A stretch of DNA of 64,000 nucleotides from Candidatus Nanopelagicales bacterium (GTDB lineage: Bacteria > Actinomycetota > Actinomycetes > S36-B12), in contig JAQTZL010000005.1 in the NCBI GenBank assembly GCA_028687755.1, positions 80,303 through 144,302 on the forward strand, written 5' to 3'. A model generated the notes under the pieces. It worked only from the letters and a program-made list of their open reading frames with translations, did no database searches and was not told where the DNA came from. The first letter of the stretch is position 1. Each line of letters begins with the position of its first letter. Below, piece after piece: positions 17,543-27,148 of the stretch. Position numbers and translations under genes: made by a program.

Positions 17543-18807
17543 TACTCATCCTCGTGCGGAAGATGAAGCAATAGTTCTTGGGTGGTGTCATTGGCATTGC
17601 CGATGCGTGCGCCGAGAACTGATTGCTCGTCTGGCTTCTTTGACAACACATTTTCAATGTAGTCATTGACTGAATCTTCAAACTTCACACTGCTTCCTGC
17701 ACGCTCTGACATAAACCAGCGATGCTCTAAGACTTCGTGAAAGATTTGGGCGGGCTCAAGTTTTCGACGCATGTCGTATGGAACTTTTTCCATGACCTTC
17801 TCGAAACGATCATTGACCCAGCGGTGTGCCGCAAATTCCTCATCGTCTGGGCCTGATTCAATTTTGTAGCGATATGAATCAAGGTCGTTGAGTAGGCGAC
17901 GGGCTTGTTGCTCTTCCGCATCGATACCGGTCAAACGCAAGAGACGATGCATGTGATGACCAGGATCCACCACCTTTGGAGTCACCACGACCTGGTCCTT
18001 ATCTTGACCAGTGGTGACTTGAAGTTCGGCGACGTCAAACCCAAGATCGTTCAGTCGGCGAATCTGCGCTTCTAGTTCAAAACGATCGGCTCGAGAAATC
18101 ACAAGCGTGCGCTTGAGTTCATTCCAGAGTTTTTCGTAACGCTGGTGCAGGCTGATGCCTACCTCAATTGGGTCGATGCCTTCATGGAGGCGACCGCCTG
18201 CTTGTAGATCAAGGAGTTCGCCAGCAACGTTCGTTGCTGCTGTTTCGAGATCGTAGGCGCGCTGACCATCGCTGAGCTTCTCGTGTAATTCACCGGTTTC
18301 TGCATCAACGAGATAGGCGGCGAATGCGCCAGCGTCGCGTCGAAACAAGGTGTTGGAAAGGGAGCAGTCGTTCCAGGAGAAACCCGCAAGATGCAGTTGA
18401 ACGAGTAACACTGCCAGCGCATCGAGCAGGCGAGAAGCAGTATCAAGGCGAAGGCTTGAAGAAAAGAGTGCTCGATAAGGCAATGAGAACTTCAGGTGCT
18501 CGGTGATCAAAGCAGAGGGTAGTGGTTCGCCTAGATGGTCGAAGCGTTCGGAAATCACTGCGACGGGTGAAACGGTAGGAACATCGCGATCAAGTAATTC
18601 ATGAAGTAGTGCGTATTCGCGCGATGCGTAGTACTGCTCAATTTCCTTCACCGCATAGACACGATTGTTGATGCGAACAAAACGCACGATGTGTCGGCTA
18701 ATTCCGCGCGGCAGTGCCACGACAAGTTCGTCAGACCATTGCTCCAAGGGAATTTCCCATGGCAAGAACGCCAGTTCAGGTTCCGTCGAGTTACCGGTGA
18801 GGAGCAC
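17539..18807 (-). CDS. DUF4032 protein with kinase-like N-terminal domain
   Basis: A 422-residue protein common in actinobacteria. The N-terminal half looks like a lipopolysaccharide-kinase-type fold (VYAVKEIEQYYASREYALL, then HLAGFSWNDCSLSNTLFRRD, resembling a catalytic loop, and AYLVDAETGEL in place of DFG). The C-terminal half is the DUF4032 region (DPGHHMHRLLRLTGI, ILHEVLEHRWF-like FHEVLEHRWFMSERAG). A small-molecule kinase role is inferred from the loop only. The GTG at 18807 has no good ribosome site. It is convergent with rlmB and divergent from the lipoprotein gene at 18898. Confidence 0.75.
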   Translation of the reverse strand: MLLTGNSTEPELAFLPWEIPLEQWSDELVVALPRGISRHIVRFVRINNRVYAVKEIEQYYASREYALLHELLDRDVPTVSPVAVISERFDHLGEPLPSALITEHLKFSLPYRALFSSSLRLDTASRLLDALAVLLVQLHLAGFSWNDCSLSNTLFRRDAGAFAAYLVDAETGELHEKLSDGQRAYDLETAATNVAGELLDLQAGGRLHEGIDPIEVGISLHQRYEKLWNELKRTLVISRADRFELEAQIRRLNDLGFDVAELQVTTGQDKDQVVVTPKVVDPGHHMHRLLRLTGIDAEEQQARRLLNDLDSYRYKIESGPDDEEFAAHRWVNDRFEKVMEKVPYDMRRKLEPAQIFHEVLEHRWFMSERAGSSVKFEDSVNDYIENVLSKKPDEQSVLGARIGNANDTTQELLLHLPHEDEY

Positions 18808-18897
18808 GTCGAAAGTCTGACATGTCAGTCCGGGATATCGCGAAGACTCTTGGTTACAGTCAATTGCACAAACGTTGCATTTAATACTGGAGGAATT

Positions 18898-19335
18898 GTG
18901 ATTCGTACTCGTGGAGCAATGCTGCTCGCAACCGCACTCGTTGCAGGCGCAGCACTTGCAGGATGTTCAAGTAGTGACAGCACTTCAGGTGATGCAACAC
19001 CAAGCGCATCAGCTTCAATGGTGGGTGGCATGACTGAGTGCACCGAAGCTGCCATCAAGCCAACCTTGGAACAAGGCCTAGCAAAAGACGTGACATTGAT
19101 GTCATGGGATGCCTTGTCGTGTGCTGACGGTTGGGCAGTTGTCGGCGCAACAATCGGTGACGGTGAACATGGTGCGCCAACATCGTTCATCTTTGAACAA
19201 GAAGGTCAGTTCTGGATTCCAAAGGAGCAGGCAGACGTGTGTGGCACCGTTGACTACAGCAAGACCCCAACGGCGTATCCAGCGGACGCAACAATTCCCG
19301 AGGCACTTTTCGAAGGCGGATGTCTCGCTGGCTAA
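18898..19335 (+). CDS. Small lipoprotein of unknown function
   Basis: A 145-residue exported lipoprotein. The signal peptide (RTRGAMLLATALVAGAALAG) ends in the lipobox LAGC, followed by a Ser/Thr/Asp-rich linker (SSSDSTSGDATPSASAS). The mature domain of about 100 residues has four cysteines in total (TECTEAAI, LSCADGW, ADVCGTVDY, EGGCLAG) that could pair in two disulfides. GTG at 18898 has a strong GGAGG site. A terminator hairpin follows at 19355-19382. I do not recognise a family. Confidence 0.75.
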   Translation: MIRTRGAMLLATALVAGAALAGCSSSDSTSGDATPSASASMVGGMTECTEAAIKPTLEQGLAKDVTLMSWDALSCADGWAVVGATIGDGEHGAPTSFIFEQEGQFWIPKEQADVCGTVDYSKTPTAYPADATIPEALFEGGCLAG

Positions 19336-19354
19336 GGAGCACGGTTACATGAAA

Positions 19355-19382
19355 GAGGGGCACCGGATTTGCGGTGCCCCTC
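19355..19382 (+). terminator. Rho-independent terminator after the lipoprotein gene
   Basis: GAGGGGCACCG-GATTTG-CGGTGCCCCTC is a perfect 11-bp stem with a 6-base loop, 20 bp after the lipoprotein stop and next to the tRNA-Thr 3' end. The T tract after it is weak (ATTCATT), so efficiency is uncertain. It could serve both converging transcripts. Confidence 0.75.
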
Positions 19383-19393
19383 ATTCATTGCAG

Positions 19394-19466
19394 AGCCCCC
19401 AGTCGGAATCGAACCAACGACATCCTCATTACAAGTGAGGTGCTCTACCAACTGAGCTATAGGGGC
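19394..19466 (-). tRNA. tRNA-Thr (anticodon TGT)
   Basis: The minus strand folds as a full cloverleaf: acceptor GCCCCTA/TGGGGGC, D arm AGCTCAGTTGGTAGAGC, anticodon arm CCTCA-CTTGTAA-TGAGG with anticodon TGT, and T arm with GGTTCGAATCC. The TGT anticodon reads threonine ACA codons. CCA is not encoded. It stands alone between two exported-protein genes. Confidence 0.93.
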
Positions 19467-19707
19467 AGGCTGATAAGTCTAGAAGAGTGCTCGCAGGGAC
19501 GTGATTCGCCCTCAGAATCGGGGTTTATAGGGGGAGTTGTCGCGATCACAACGTTTACATGGGATCAGGCGCGAAAGTAACGATTTGGCTGGTTTCGGAA
19601 AAAGATTCTTCAACTCTTCCCATTGCGGCAACTTGATGTATATATTCACGCCACAGGCGAAAGACCCAAGGCAGCGACCCCCGTCGTTGCTAACAACCGG
19701 AGGAATA

Positions 19708-20160
19708 ATGAAGAAGACTCTTATCGGCGCAGCAGCTCTTGGCATGGTTGCAGCAGCAGCTCTCGTTGCAGCACCAGCACAGGCAGCTACCTCGAACGTC
19801 AACGTTCAGGTCAAGCTCGTCGACTCATCAATCTTGGCATCAGACGGTGTGCCAGCAGCGAAGACTGCTTGCGTGACCGAAGATGGCCCAGCAGCAGGCG
19901 CAACTTTGAAGACCCCAATCGTGTTCAAGGACAAGTCAGGCAAGGTTGTTGGCACCGGCAAGGTAACTAAGGTCAGCCTTACTTACGCAGGTGGCGACTT
20001 CGCAGGCTTCTTTACCTGCACCGTGTCAGGCGTTGTCAGGGTTGACACTGCAAAGGCAGCAACCGTGACTGTGGGCAAGACCGCTCCAGTCAAGGTCACC
20101 GCAGCTGGCATCACGAAGGACAAGAACTTCGTGAAGATCGAACTCTCAGCAGCTGAGTAA
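19708..20160 (+). CDS. Small secreted protein, unknown family
   Basis: A 150-residue exported protein with a classical signal peptide (MKKTLIGAAALGMVAAAALV) and likely cleavage after PAQA. The mature part is about 125 residues, rich in Ala, Val, Thr and Lys with little aromatic content, and has only two cysteines (TACVTED and FTCTVSG) that may form one disulfide. An immunoglobulin-like or cell-wall-associated beta fold is plausible but not recognised. It has a GGAGGAATA ribosome site, an AT-rich possible -10 (TATATT, about 19634-19639) 65-70 bp upstream, very regular codon choice (GCA, AAG, GGC) and its own terminator, which together suggest high expression as a single gene. Confidence 0.78.
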   Translation: MKKTLIGAAALGMVAAAALVAAPAQAATSNVNVQVKLVDSSILASDGVPAAKTACVTEDGPAAGATLKTPIVFKDKSGKVVGTGKVTKVSLTYAGGDFAGFFTCTVSGVVRVDTAKAATVTVGKTAPVKVTAAGITKDKNFVKIELSAAE

Positions 20161-20173
20161 TTCTCGACGCTGA

Positions 20174-20209
20174 AATCCCCCTGTCGACCTTAGGGTTGGC
20201 AGGGGGATT
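20174..20209 (+). terminator. Rho-independent terminator
   Basis: AATCCCCCTG and CAGGGGGATT form a 10-bp stem 14 bp after the secreted-protein stop, followed by GTCGTTTT. It separates that gene from the long leader of the helicase gene. Confidence 0.8.
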
Positions 20210-20333
20210 GTCGTTTTCGTGAGGGGATTTCGCTTTCAGCGGATCTTCGCGTACCTTAAAAGGGTCATCAACCGATGACTGGGAGCTTTAGAGCTCACGA
20301 GCGAGTCTTGATCTTTCGCGGCCAACTGTCGCC

Positions 20334-20361
20334 ATTCGAGACACGCAAATTCGTCTCGAAT
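20334..20361 (+). promoter_or_regulatory. Leader hairpin upstream of the DEAD-box helicase
   Basis: ATTCGAGAC and GTCTCGAAT form a perfect 9-bp stem around a 10-base loop, 16 bases before the ATG at 20378. The region from the upstream terminator to the start is about 165 bp, long for this compact genome, so a structured, possibly temperature-responsive leader is plausible. No known riboswitch is recognised. Confidence 0.45.
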
Positions 20362-20377
20362 GAGAGTTGTGTTTGTT

Positions 20378-22513
20378 ATGCCTACTTCCCCTGCCTCAAA
20401 TCCTTCGTTCACCGATCTTGGTGTTGACCCAGCCTTCGCGTCGGCTCTGGCCCGCCAAGGAATCATGGAACCGTTCGCAATTCAGGTAGCAACATTGCCT
20501 GACGCAATTGCTGGTCGTGATGTCCTGGCCCGTGCCCAAACAGGATCAGGAAAGACCCTTGCCTTCGGCCTCGCGGCGCTGACCAACTTGCTTGGTAAGA
20601 CCGCGCATCGCCGTCAGCCACTCAGCTTGATTTTGGTGCCTACCCGCGAGTTGGCAATGCAGGTCAATGACACACTTCGCCCAATTGCAGATGCTGCTGA
20701 ACTTCGCTTGCGTCTCATCGCCGGCGGTATGCCATACGCAAAGCAGATCGATGCACTTGATCGTGGTGTGCACATGCTCGTTGCAACGCCAGGTCGTTTG
20801 ATGGACCTTGCGGACCGTGGATCCGTTGACTTAAGCAGTGTTGAAATCACGGTGCTTGATGAAGCTGACCAGATGGCAGACATGGGCTTCATGCCAATCG
20901 TCCGTGAAATCTTGGACCTCACCAAGCCAGGAAGTCAGCGCTTGTTGTTCAGTGCGACGCTTGATGGCGACGTTGATGCTTTGCGCAAGGCATACATGAA
21001 CAATCCTGTTACCCATTCCCTCGCACCATCGTCTGCATCCGTTGACACGATGGAGCATCACGTTCTTCTCGTGCACCCGATGGACAAAGAACTCATCACC
21101 ACGCAGATTGCTGCACGCGAAGGTCGCACGATTTTGTTCGCACGCACCCAAGCTGGTGTAGATCGCATCGCTGATCACTTGCAGTCACAAGGTGTTGCCG
21201 CTGGCGCACTTCATGGTGGCAAGACTCAAGCAGTGCGTACTCGCACCTTGGATGCATTTAAGAATGGCGTGACTCCAGTGCTTGTTGCAACGGACGTTGC
21301 AGCTCGCGGTATTCACGTCGATGGAATTTCTTTGGTTCTACACGTTGACGCTCCAAGTGATCCAAAGGATTACTTGCACCGTGCCGGTCGCACGGCTCGC
21401 GCAGGTGAGTCCGGCACCGTTGTCATCCTCGCCGCTCCAAAGCAACAGCGCACAGTTTCGGCACTTACTTCACGCGCGGGCGTTGACCCAGATGTAAAGC
21501 GCGTTCGCCCAATGGATCAGCACTTGGTTGAAGTAACAGGTGCGCGCGAACCTTCAGGTGAGCCTTGGTTCCCACCACGCGAGCCTGCTCGCGGTGGTCG
21601 CGGTGGTTCACGTTATGGCAGTGGTGGCGGCGATCGTGGCCGCTCATCAGGTGGGCGCTCAGATCGCGGACCACGTCGTGATGATCGCGCACCACGTTCT
21701 TTTGATGACCGCCCTGCACGTTCATACGAAGATCGCCCAGCGCGCACGTACAACGATCGCCCACCACGTTCTTTTGATGATCGTGCTCCGCGTCGTGATG
21801 ACCGTGCACCACGTTCTTTTGATGATCGTGCTCCGCGTCGTGATGACCGTGCACCACGTTCTTTTGATGATCGTGCTCCGCGTCGTGATGACCGCGCACC
21901 ACGTTCTTTTGATGATCGTGCTCCGCGTCGTGATGACCGCGCACCACGTTCTTTTGATGATCGTGCTCCGCGTCGTGATGACCGCGCACCACGTTCTTTT
22001 GATGATCGTGCTCCGCGCAAGTTCGATGATCGCCCAGCTCGCTCGAGCAACGATCGTCCGGCGCGTTCTTACGATGATCGTGCTCCGCGTCGTGACGATC
22101 GCGCACCACGCAATTTCGATGATCGCGGACCTCGTAAGTTCGATGATCGCGCTCCACGTAAATTTGATGATCGCCCGGCTCGCTCGAGCAGTGATCGCCC
22201 AGCTCGTACATATAACGATCGTCCAGCACGTTCATACGATGATCGTGCTCCGCGTCGTGATGACCGTGCACCACGTTCATTCGATGATCGTGCTCCGCGC
22301 AAGTTCGATGATCGTCCTGCTCGCTCGAGCAGTGATCGCCCTGCGCGTTCATATGACGATCGCCCAGCTCGTTCAGGTGCAGGCGCACCAAAGCGTGCCG
22401 ACAAGCCTCGTCATGGGTCAGTTGCGCGTAAAGCAGCAGCCGGTGGGCGTCCAGCAAAGAGTGGCCCAGCAAAGCGCAAGGGCGCGCCAGCAAGTGCTCG
22501 CAAGGGTCGCTAA
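20378..22513 (+). CDS. DEAD-box RNA helicase with long Arg/Asp repeat tail
   Basis: ATP-dependent RNA helicase probably acting in ribosome assembly or RNA decay. The two RecA domains (about residues 10-370) hold the Q motif (GIMEPFAIQ), motif I AQTGSGKT, PTRELAMQ, TPGRLMD, DEAD, SAT, and motif VI HRAGRTARAG. The remaining 320 or so residues are a disordered, arginine- and aspartate-rich tail built from RAPRRDD, RAPRSFDD and RPARSYDD repeats, including five near-identical 45-bp units at 21782-22006. The end is Lys/Ala/Gly-rich (PAKRKGAPASARKGR). Such tails bind RNA and can drive condensate formation. The ATG at 20378 is chosen because an ATG at 20360 falls inside the leader hairpin. Confidence 0.92.
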   Translation: MPTSPASNPSFTDLGVDPAFASALARQGIMEPFAIQVATLPDAIAGRDVLARAQTGSGKTLAFGLAALTNLLGKTAHRRQPLSLILVPTRELAMQVNDTLRPIADAAELRLRLIAGGMPYAKQIDALDRGVHMLVATPGRLMDLADRGSVDLSSVEITVLDEADQMADMGFMPIVREILDLTKPGSQRLLFSATLDGDVDALRKAYMNNPVTHSLAPSSASVDTMEHHVLLVHPMDKELITTQIAAREGRTILFARTQAGVDRIADHLQSQGVAAGALHGGKTQAVRTRTLDAFKNGVTPVLVATDVAARGIHVDGISLVLHVDAPSDPKDYLHRAGRTARAGESGTVVILAAPKQQRTVSALTSRAGVDPDVKRVRPMDQHLVEVTGAREPSGEPWFPPREPARGGRGGSRYGSGGGDRGRSSGGRSDRGPRRDDRAPRSFDDRPARSYEDRPARTYNDRPPRSFDDRAPRRDDRAPRSFDDRAPRRDDRAPRSFDDRAPRRDDRAPRSFDDRAPRRDDRAPRSFDDRAPRRDDRAPRSFDDRAPRKFDDRPARSSNDRPARSYDDRAPRRDDRAPRNFDDRGPRKFDDRAPRKFDDRPARSSSDRPARTYNDRPARSYDDRAPRRDDRAPRSFDDRAPRKFDDRPARSSSDRPARSYDDRPARSGAGAPKRADKPRHGSVARKAAAGGRPAKSGPAKRKGAPASARKGR
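21782..22006 (+). repeat. Five tandem 45-bp coding repeats in the helicase tail
   Basis: Units begin at 21782, 21827, 21872, 21917 and 21962. They differ by at most single C/T changes such as GACCGT versus GACCGC. Each encodes RAPRRDDRAPRSFDD. The near identity at the DNA level, including third positions, shows recent expansion by unequal recombination or slippage. Degenerate units continue on both sides from about 21660 to 22370. Confidence 0.93.
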
Positions 22514-22562
22514 CTAGGCTCGCTTGCGCGAGTGATGAGCTCGCAATACGGCGGGAGCCTTG

Positions 22563-23324
22563 ATGATTAACTGGGTCGTACCTGAGCAAGTTTCAGGTTT
22601 GGCGCTGTGGCCGCTTGCGGTTGTTGTTGTCGTGCTGATTGCACTCAACATCATCAATCATCGGGTAGCGCCGCAAACCCATTACTTGTTGTGGGCCTTT
22701 GCGTTTGCCGTCGTCTTTCTTGCGATTGGTTTGCTCGATGGTTGTTCCTGGACCGATATGGGTCTTGGGAAGGGCTACTTCATCCCAGGGCTCGTATGGG
22801 CCGCGATATGCATCGGCGCAATTGCGTTGGTCTATTTCGTCGGTTCACTGATCAAGCACACACGTACCGCCTTTCATGATGAGCGGATGGCCGATCTCAG
22901 TGCTCGAGGAGTGCTGTTTCAGTCATTGATTGAAGTTCCCCTTGGCACAGTGCTGCTCGAAGAGATCGCTTTTCGATCAGTGTTGTTTGCCATGTTGGCC
23001 CGGCGCTTTGGATTGACCTGGGCCATCGTGATTTCCTGCCTGGCCTTTGGCCTTTGGCACATCTTGCCTTCGATTGGCACCCATGAGCAGAACCCTGCTT
23101 TGGGGTCAATGGTCGGGGAGGGACGGCGCGCAAACATCCTGGCCGTGCTGATCAGCGTGATCACGACAGGGGTTTCGGGCGTGCTCTTCATTGGTCTGAG
23201 ATTGGTCTCTGGCAGCGTTTTGGCCCCGATGGGCTTCCACTGGGGAACCAACGGGCTTGGTTATGCCTTTAGCTGGGTCCTGATCAGAATTCGAGACAGA
23301 GGGGCAAAATCCGGACCTAAATGA
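22563..23324 (+). CDS. CPBP family intramembrane metalloprotease
   Basis: A 253-residue membrane protein with about seven or eight hydrophobic segments and the CPBP (CAAX protease/bacteriocin-processing) signature: EEIAFRS for the EExxxR motif, FGLWH for motif 2, and HWGTN for motif 3. The catalytic glutamates and both histidines are present, so activity is expected. Substrates are unknown. The ATG at 22563 is used, directly after a TTG that extends the frame by one codon; GGGAG lies upstream. It stands 50 bp after the helicase. Confidence 0.85.
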   Translation: MINWVVPEQVSGLALWPLAVVVVVLIALNIINHRVAPQTHYLLWAFAFAVVFLAIGLLDGCSWTDMGLGKGYFIPGLVWAAICIGAIALVYFVGSLIKHTRTAFHDERMADLSARGVLFQSLIEVPLGTVLLEEIAFRSVLFAMLARRFGLTWAIVISCLAFGLWHILPSIGTHEQNPALGSMVGEGRRANILAVLISVITTGVSGVLFIGLRLVSGSVLAPMGFHWGTNGLGYAFSWVLIRIRDRGAKSGPK

Positions 23325-23384
23325 CAACGGTGTTGTTTGCCATCTACGATAGGCACACTGTTGTTCGCATGGAAGGATTTCGGC

Positions 23385-23681
23385 ATGGACGCTGCCCGTC
23401 AGAGCTTTGGTCATCAGGCCACCGCACTGTCTGATCGCGACCGGGAAATCCTGGAGTTCGAGCGTCAGTGGTGGAAGTACGCAGGCGCCAAAGAGCAGGC
23501 CATTCGTGACCTCTTCGATATGAGCGCTACTCGCTACTACCAAATTCTCAATGGCTTGATCGATCAGCCAGCCGCAATGGAGTTGGACCCAATGTTGGTC
23601 AAGCGTCTTCGTCGCATGCGTTCATCACGTCAAAAGGCACGCTCAGCTCGTCGTTTGGGCGTTGAGCTCGAGTCACGCTAA
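23385..23681 (+). CDS. DUF3263 family protein (putative small DNA-binding protein)
   Basis: A 98-residue protein with the DUF3263 pattern: LSDRDREILEFERQWWKYAGAKEQ, then a helix-turn-helix-like DLFDMSATRYYQILNGLID, and a basic C-terminus KRLRRMRSSRQKARSARR. The layout resembles a sigma-like or small wHTH DNA-binding protein, but no target is known. The ATG at 23385 has GGAAGGA at good spacing; an upstream in-frame extension to 23337 lacks one. The next gene starts 5 bp after the stop. Confidence 0.8.
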   Translation: MDAARQSFGHQATALSDRDREILEFERQWWKYAGAKEQAIRDLFDMSATRYYQILNGLIDQPAAMELDPMLVKRLRRMRSSRQKARSARRLGVELESR

Positions 23682-23686
23682 ATCCC

Positions 23687-24934
23687 ATGACTGCTGTGGG
23701 GGCAATGCGTAAAGCGCTCGTCAGTTGTGTCGGGCTCGGCATGGTTGCGGGCGTTGTGGTTCTGGCTCCAACCGCACAAGCAGCAAATCCACCAATCGTG
23801 GTGTGGGCTGACCAAATTCGCGCAGATGTATTGAATGCGCAGTTCCCGCAAGGTTTCCGCGGCACCAAAATCAAAGTCGTAGTCAAAGACAGTTTGGCTG
23901 CGATCAAAGATGAACTCACAACAGTGAAGTCTGCGGATGCACCGGATGTGATTGCAGCAGAGCATGAATCAACAGGCGAGCTCGTTGACGCCAAGTTAGT
24001 GCGAAGCCTTGTACTTGGTAGCGATCGCATCTCTGTGTTTCCACCCAATGTGTTATCGGGTTTCCGTTATAACGGCAAGATCTTTGGCGTACCAGTGCAA
24101 TTTGAAAACCTTGCAATGGTGACCAACGTGAGTCTGGTGCCAAAGCAACCACAAGACTTCAAAAAAGTTGTTGCGATTGCAACCCGCTTGATGAAAAACA
24201 AGAAAGCAACCGCAGGTGTTGCCGTGGGCCAGGGAGCAAATGGCAACGCCTACAACATGTATCCCTTCTTTAGCGGGCTTGGCGGCTATGTCTTTGGCAA
24301 AGACGACAAAGGCAATGCCAGCACCAGTGATGTTGGAATCGCAAACCCGGCCTTTCTTGCATATTCGACTCTGATTAAAGACTGGAACTCGGCACGAGTC
24401 ATTGACTCATCGCTGAATACCCAGGAAGCCAAAGACGCTTTCGCCGCAGGCAAAGCACCGTTTTGGATTACCGGGCCGTGGGACCTCAACGCGATCATCG
24501 CTTTACCTTTCGGTTACCGGATCACTTCAGTGCCGGGCATGGTGAGCGGAAAGTCCCCAGCACCATTGCTAGGGATGAAGGGCTTTATGGTCACGATTTA
24601 CGCCCAAGCTCACCAGGTTCGAAAGGCCGCTTCGGATTTCGTCGTTGAAGGATTATCGAAGGCTGGGATCCAGGCGGCCTTTGCCAACGCTGCCCGTCGG
24701 ATGCCAGCCAGCAGTAAAGCGGTCTCGGGAGTTACCGATGCCCGCCTCAAGGCCTTTGGCGCTGCCGGCGCTGCCGGTATTGCGATTCCAAACGTGCCTG
24801 CCATGGGTGAGGTCTGGGCTCCTCTAGGCAAGGCCTGGGCGGTCACGACAAAGGGCTCAGGGGCAAAAGGGCCAGTACCTGCCTTCACCGACGCTCAAAA
24901 CAGCGTGGTTCAGGCCATCGCTGCCCGGGGTTAA
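23687..24934 (+). CDS. Extracellular sugar-binding protein (MalE-like), no adjacent permease
   Basis: A 415-residue ABC-transporter solute-binding protein of the maltose/oligosaccharide class. A signal peptide ends near TAQA-ANPP, with no lipobox. Mature motifs include VVWADQIRADVL, NGKIFGVPVQFENLAMVTN, YPFFSGLGGYVFG, AFAAGKAPFWITGPWDL and a C-terminal helix rich in Ala. An ATG at 23705 is an alternative start and gives the more usual signal peptide. No permease or ATPase gene adjoins it, so it must work with a transporter encoded elsewhere. It follows the DUF3263 gene by 5 bp. Confidence 0.85.
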   Translation: MTAVGAMRKALVSCVGLGMVAGVVVLAPTAQAANPPIVVWADQIRADVLNAQFPQGFRGTKIKVVVKDSLAAIKDELTTVKSADAPDVIAAEHESTGELVDAKLVRSLVLGSDRISVFPPNVLSGFRYNGKIFGVPVQFENLAMVTNVSLVPKQPQDFKKVVAIATRLMKNKKATAGVAVGQGANGNAYNMYPFFSGLGGYVFGKDDKGNASTSDVGIANPAFLAYSTLIKDWNSARVIDSSLNTQEAKDAFAAGKAPFWITGPWDLNAIIALPFGYRITSVPGMVSGKSPAPLLGMKGFMVTIYAQAHQVRKAASDFVVEGLSKAGIQAAFANAARRMPASSKAVSGVTDARLKAFGAAGAAGIAIPNVPAMGEVWAPLGKAWAVTTKGSGAKGPVPAFTDAQNSVVQAIAARG

Positions 24935-24979
24935 GCCCAATCTGGGCCACTTCGCCCCTGGCGAAACCGGGAAATCTTA

Positions 24980-25006
24980 TTTGCACTCTCAGGGTCCGAG
25001 TGCTAA
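24980..25006. promoter_or_regulatory. CIRCE element 1 (HrcA operator) overlapping the groEL promoter
   Basis: TTTGCACTC-N9-GAGTGCTAA matches the CIRCE consensus TTAGCACTC-N9-GAGTGCTAA with one mismatch. A likely promoter overlaps it: -35 TTGCAC at 24981-24986, a 17-bp spacer and TAAAAA at 25004-25009. HrcA bound here would block polymerase directly. hrcA is not in the window. Confidence 0.93.
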
Positions 25007-26707
<1,701 letters not shown>

Positions 26708-26724
26708 TTCAACGCACAGCATTT

Positions 26725-26759
26725 CAACGAGCGGCATCCCTTTGGGGTGCCGCTCGTTG
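26725..26759 (+). terminator. Strong terminator hairpin after groEL
   Basis: CAACGAGCGGCATCC and GGGTGCCGCTCGTTG pair over about 15 bp with one wobble and a short CTTTG loop, 18 bp after the groEL stop. It marks the left border of the foreign-looking region. Confidence 0.85.
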
Positions 26760-26773
26760 CATAGGGTCAGCAA

Positions 26774-27148
26774 ATGATCATTGCCGGAGCCTGGAGTAAA
26801 ACTCCTGCAGCAGTTGCCTTGACGCTCACCTCACAGGTCAACGGCAAGAACCTCACCCTGACCGCGCCCGTTGACTCCGCCGATCTCACTATCGATGCTG
26901 CCGGCTGTGTACTCACGATGAGTCTGGGGATAGACAGAACCAAGACCGGCAACTTCCTCTTGGATCTAGGCCTGAGTGCATTCCTCTCCAGTTACGGTGC
27001 CAAGGAACTGATGTACGTGGGTTCAGGGCCTGCTGGAGTGGATCCACTGCTCGTGGGGGGTGTGGCCACCTCAGGGCGTGTTGCGGTGGATCTGGAGCTT
27101 GAACTACACCTCAGTGCCGGTCAATCCAGACGTCGTGCGCACTGTTGA
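26774..27148 (+). CDS. Hypothetical protein, probably truncated at its 3' end
   Basis: A 124-residue frame starting MIIAGAWSKTPAAVALTL. The first 112 or so residues look like genuine beta-rich protein (LTSQVNGKNLTLTAPVDSA, LTMSLGIDRTKTGNF, ELMYVGSGPAGVDPLLVGG). The final 12 or so residues (SAGQSRRRAHC) are read from DNA that on the other strand is a CpaF fragment, so the native C-terminus seems lost at about 27112. I do not recognise the family. It lies 15 bp after the groEL terminator with no clear ribosome site. It is probably gene debris at the edge of the island. Confidence 0.4.
   Translation: MIIAGAWSKTPAAVALTLTSQVNGKNLTLTAPVDSADLTIDAAGCVLTMSLGIDRTKTGNFLLDLGLSAFLSSYGAKELMYVGSGPAGVDPLLVGGVATSGRVAVDLELELHLSAGQSRRRAHC

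Noticed and set aside
18691..18897. Extended start for the small lipoprotein
   Set aside because: It would overlap the DUF4032 gene start on the other strand and bury the signal peptide; GTG 18898 has a perfect ribosome site.
21700..22370. Possible CRISPR-like array
   Set aside because: The repeats are directly adjacent 45-bp coding units with no unique spacers and no cas genes nearby.
21465..22589. Long open frames on the minus strand and in a second forward frame through the helicase tail
   Set aside because: They arise because the repeated GATCGT/CGTGAT codons avoid stops in several frames; products are low-complexity (His/Asp/Val/Asn) without start signals or family features.
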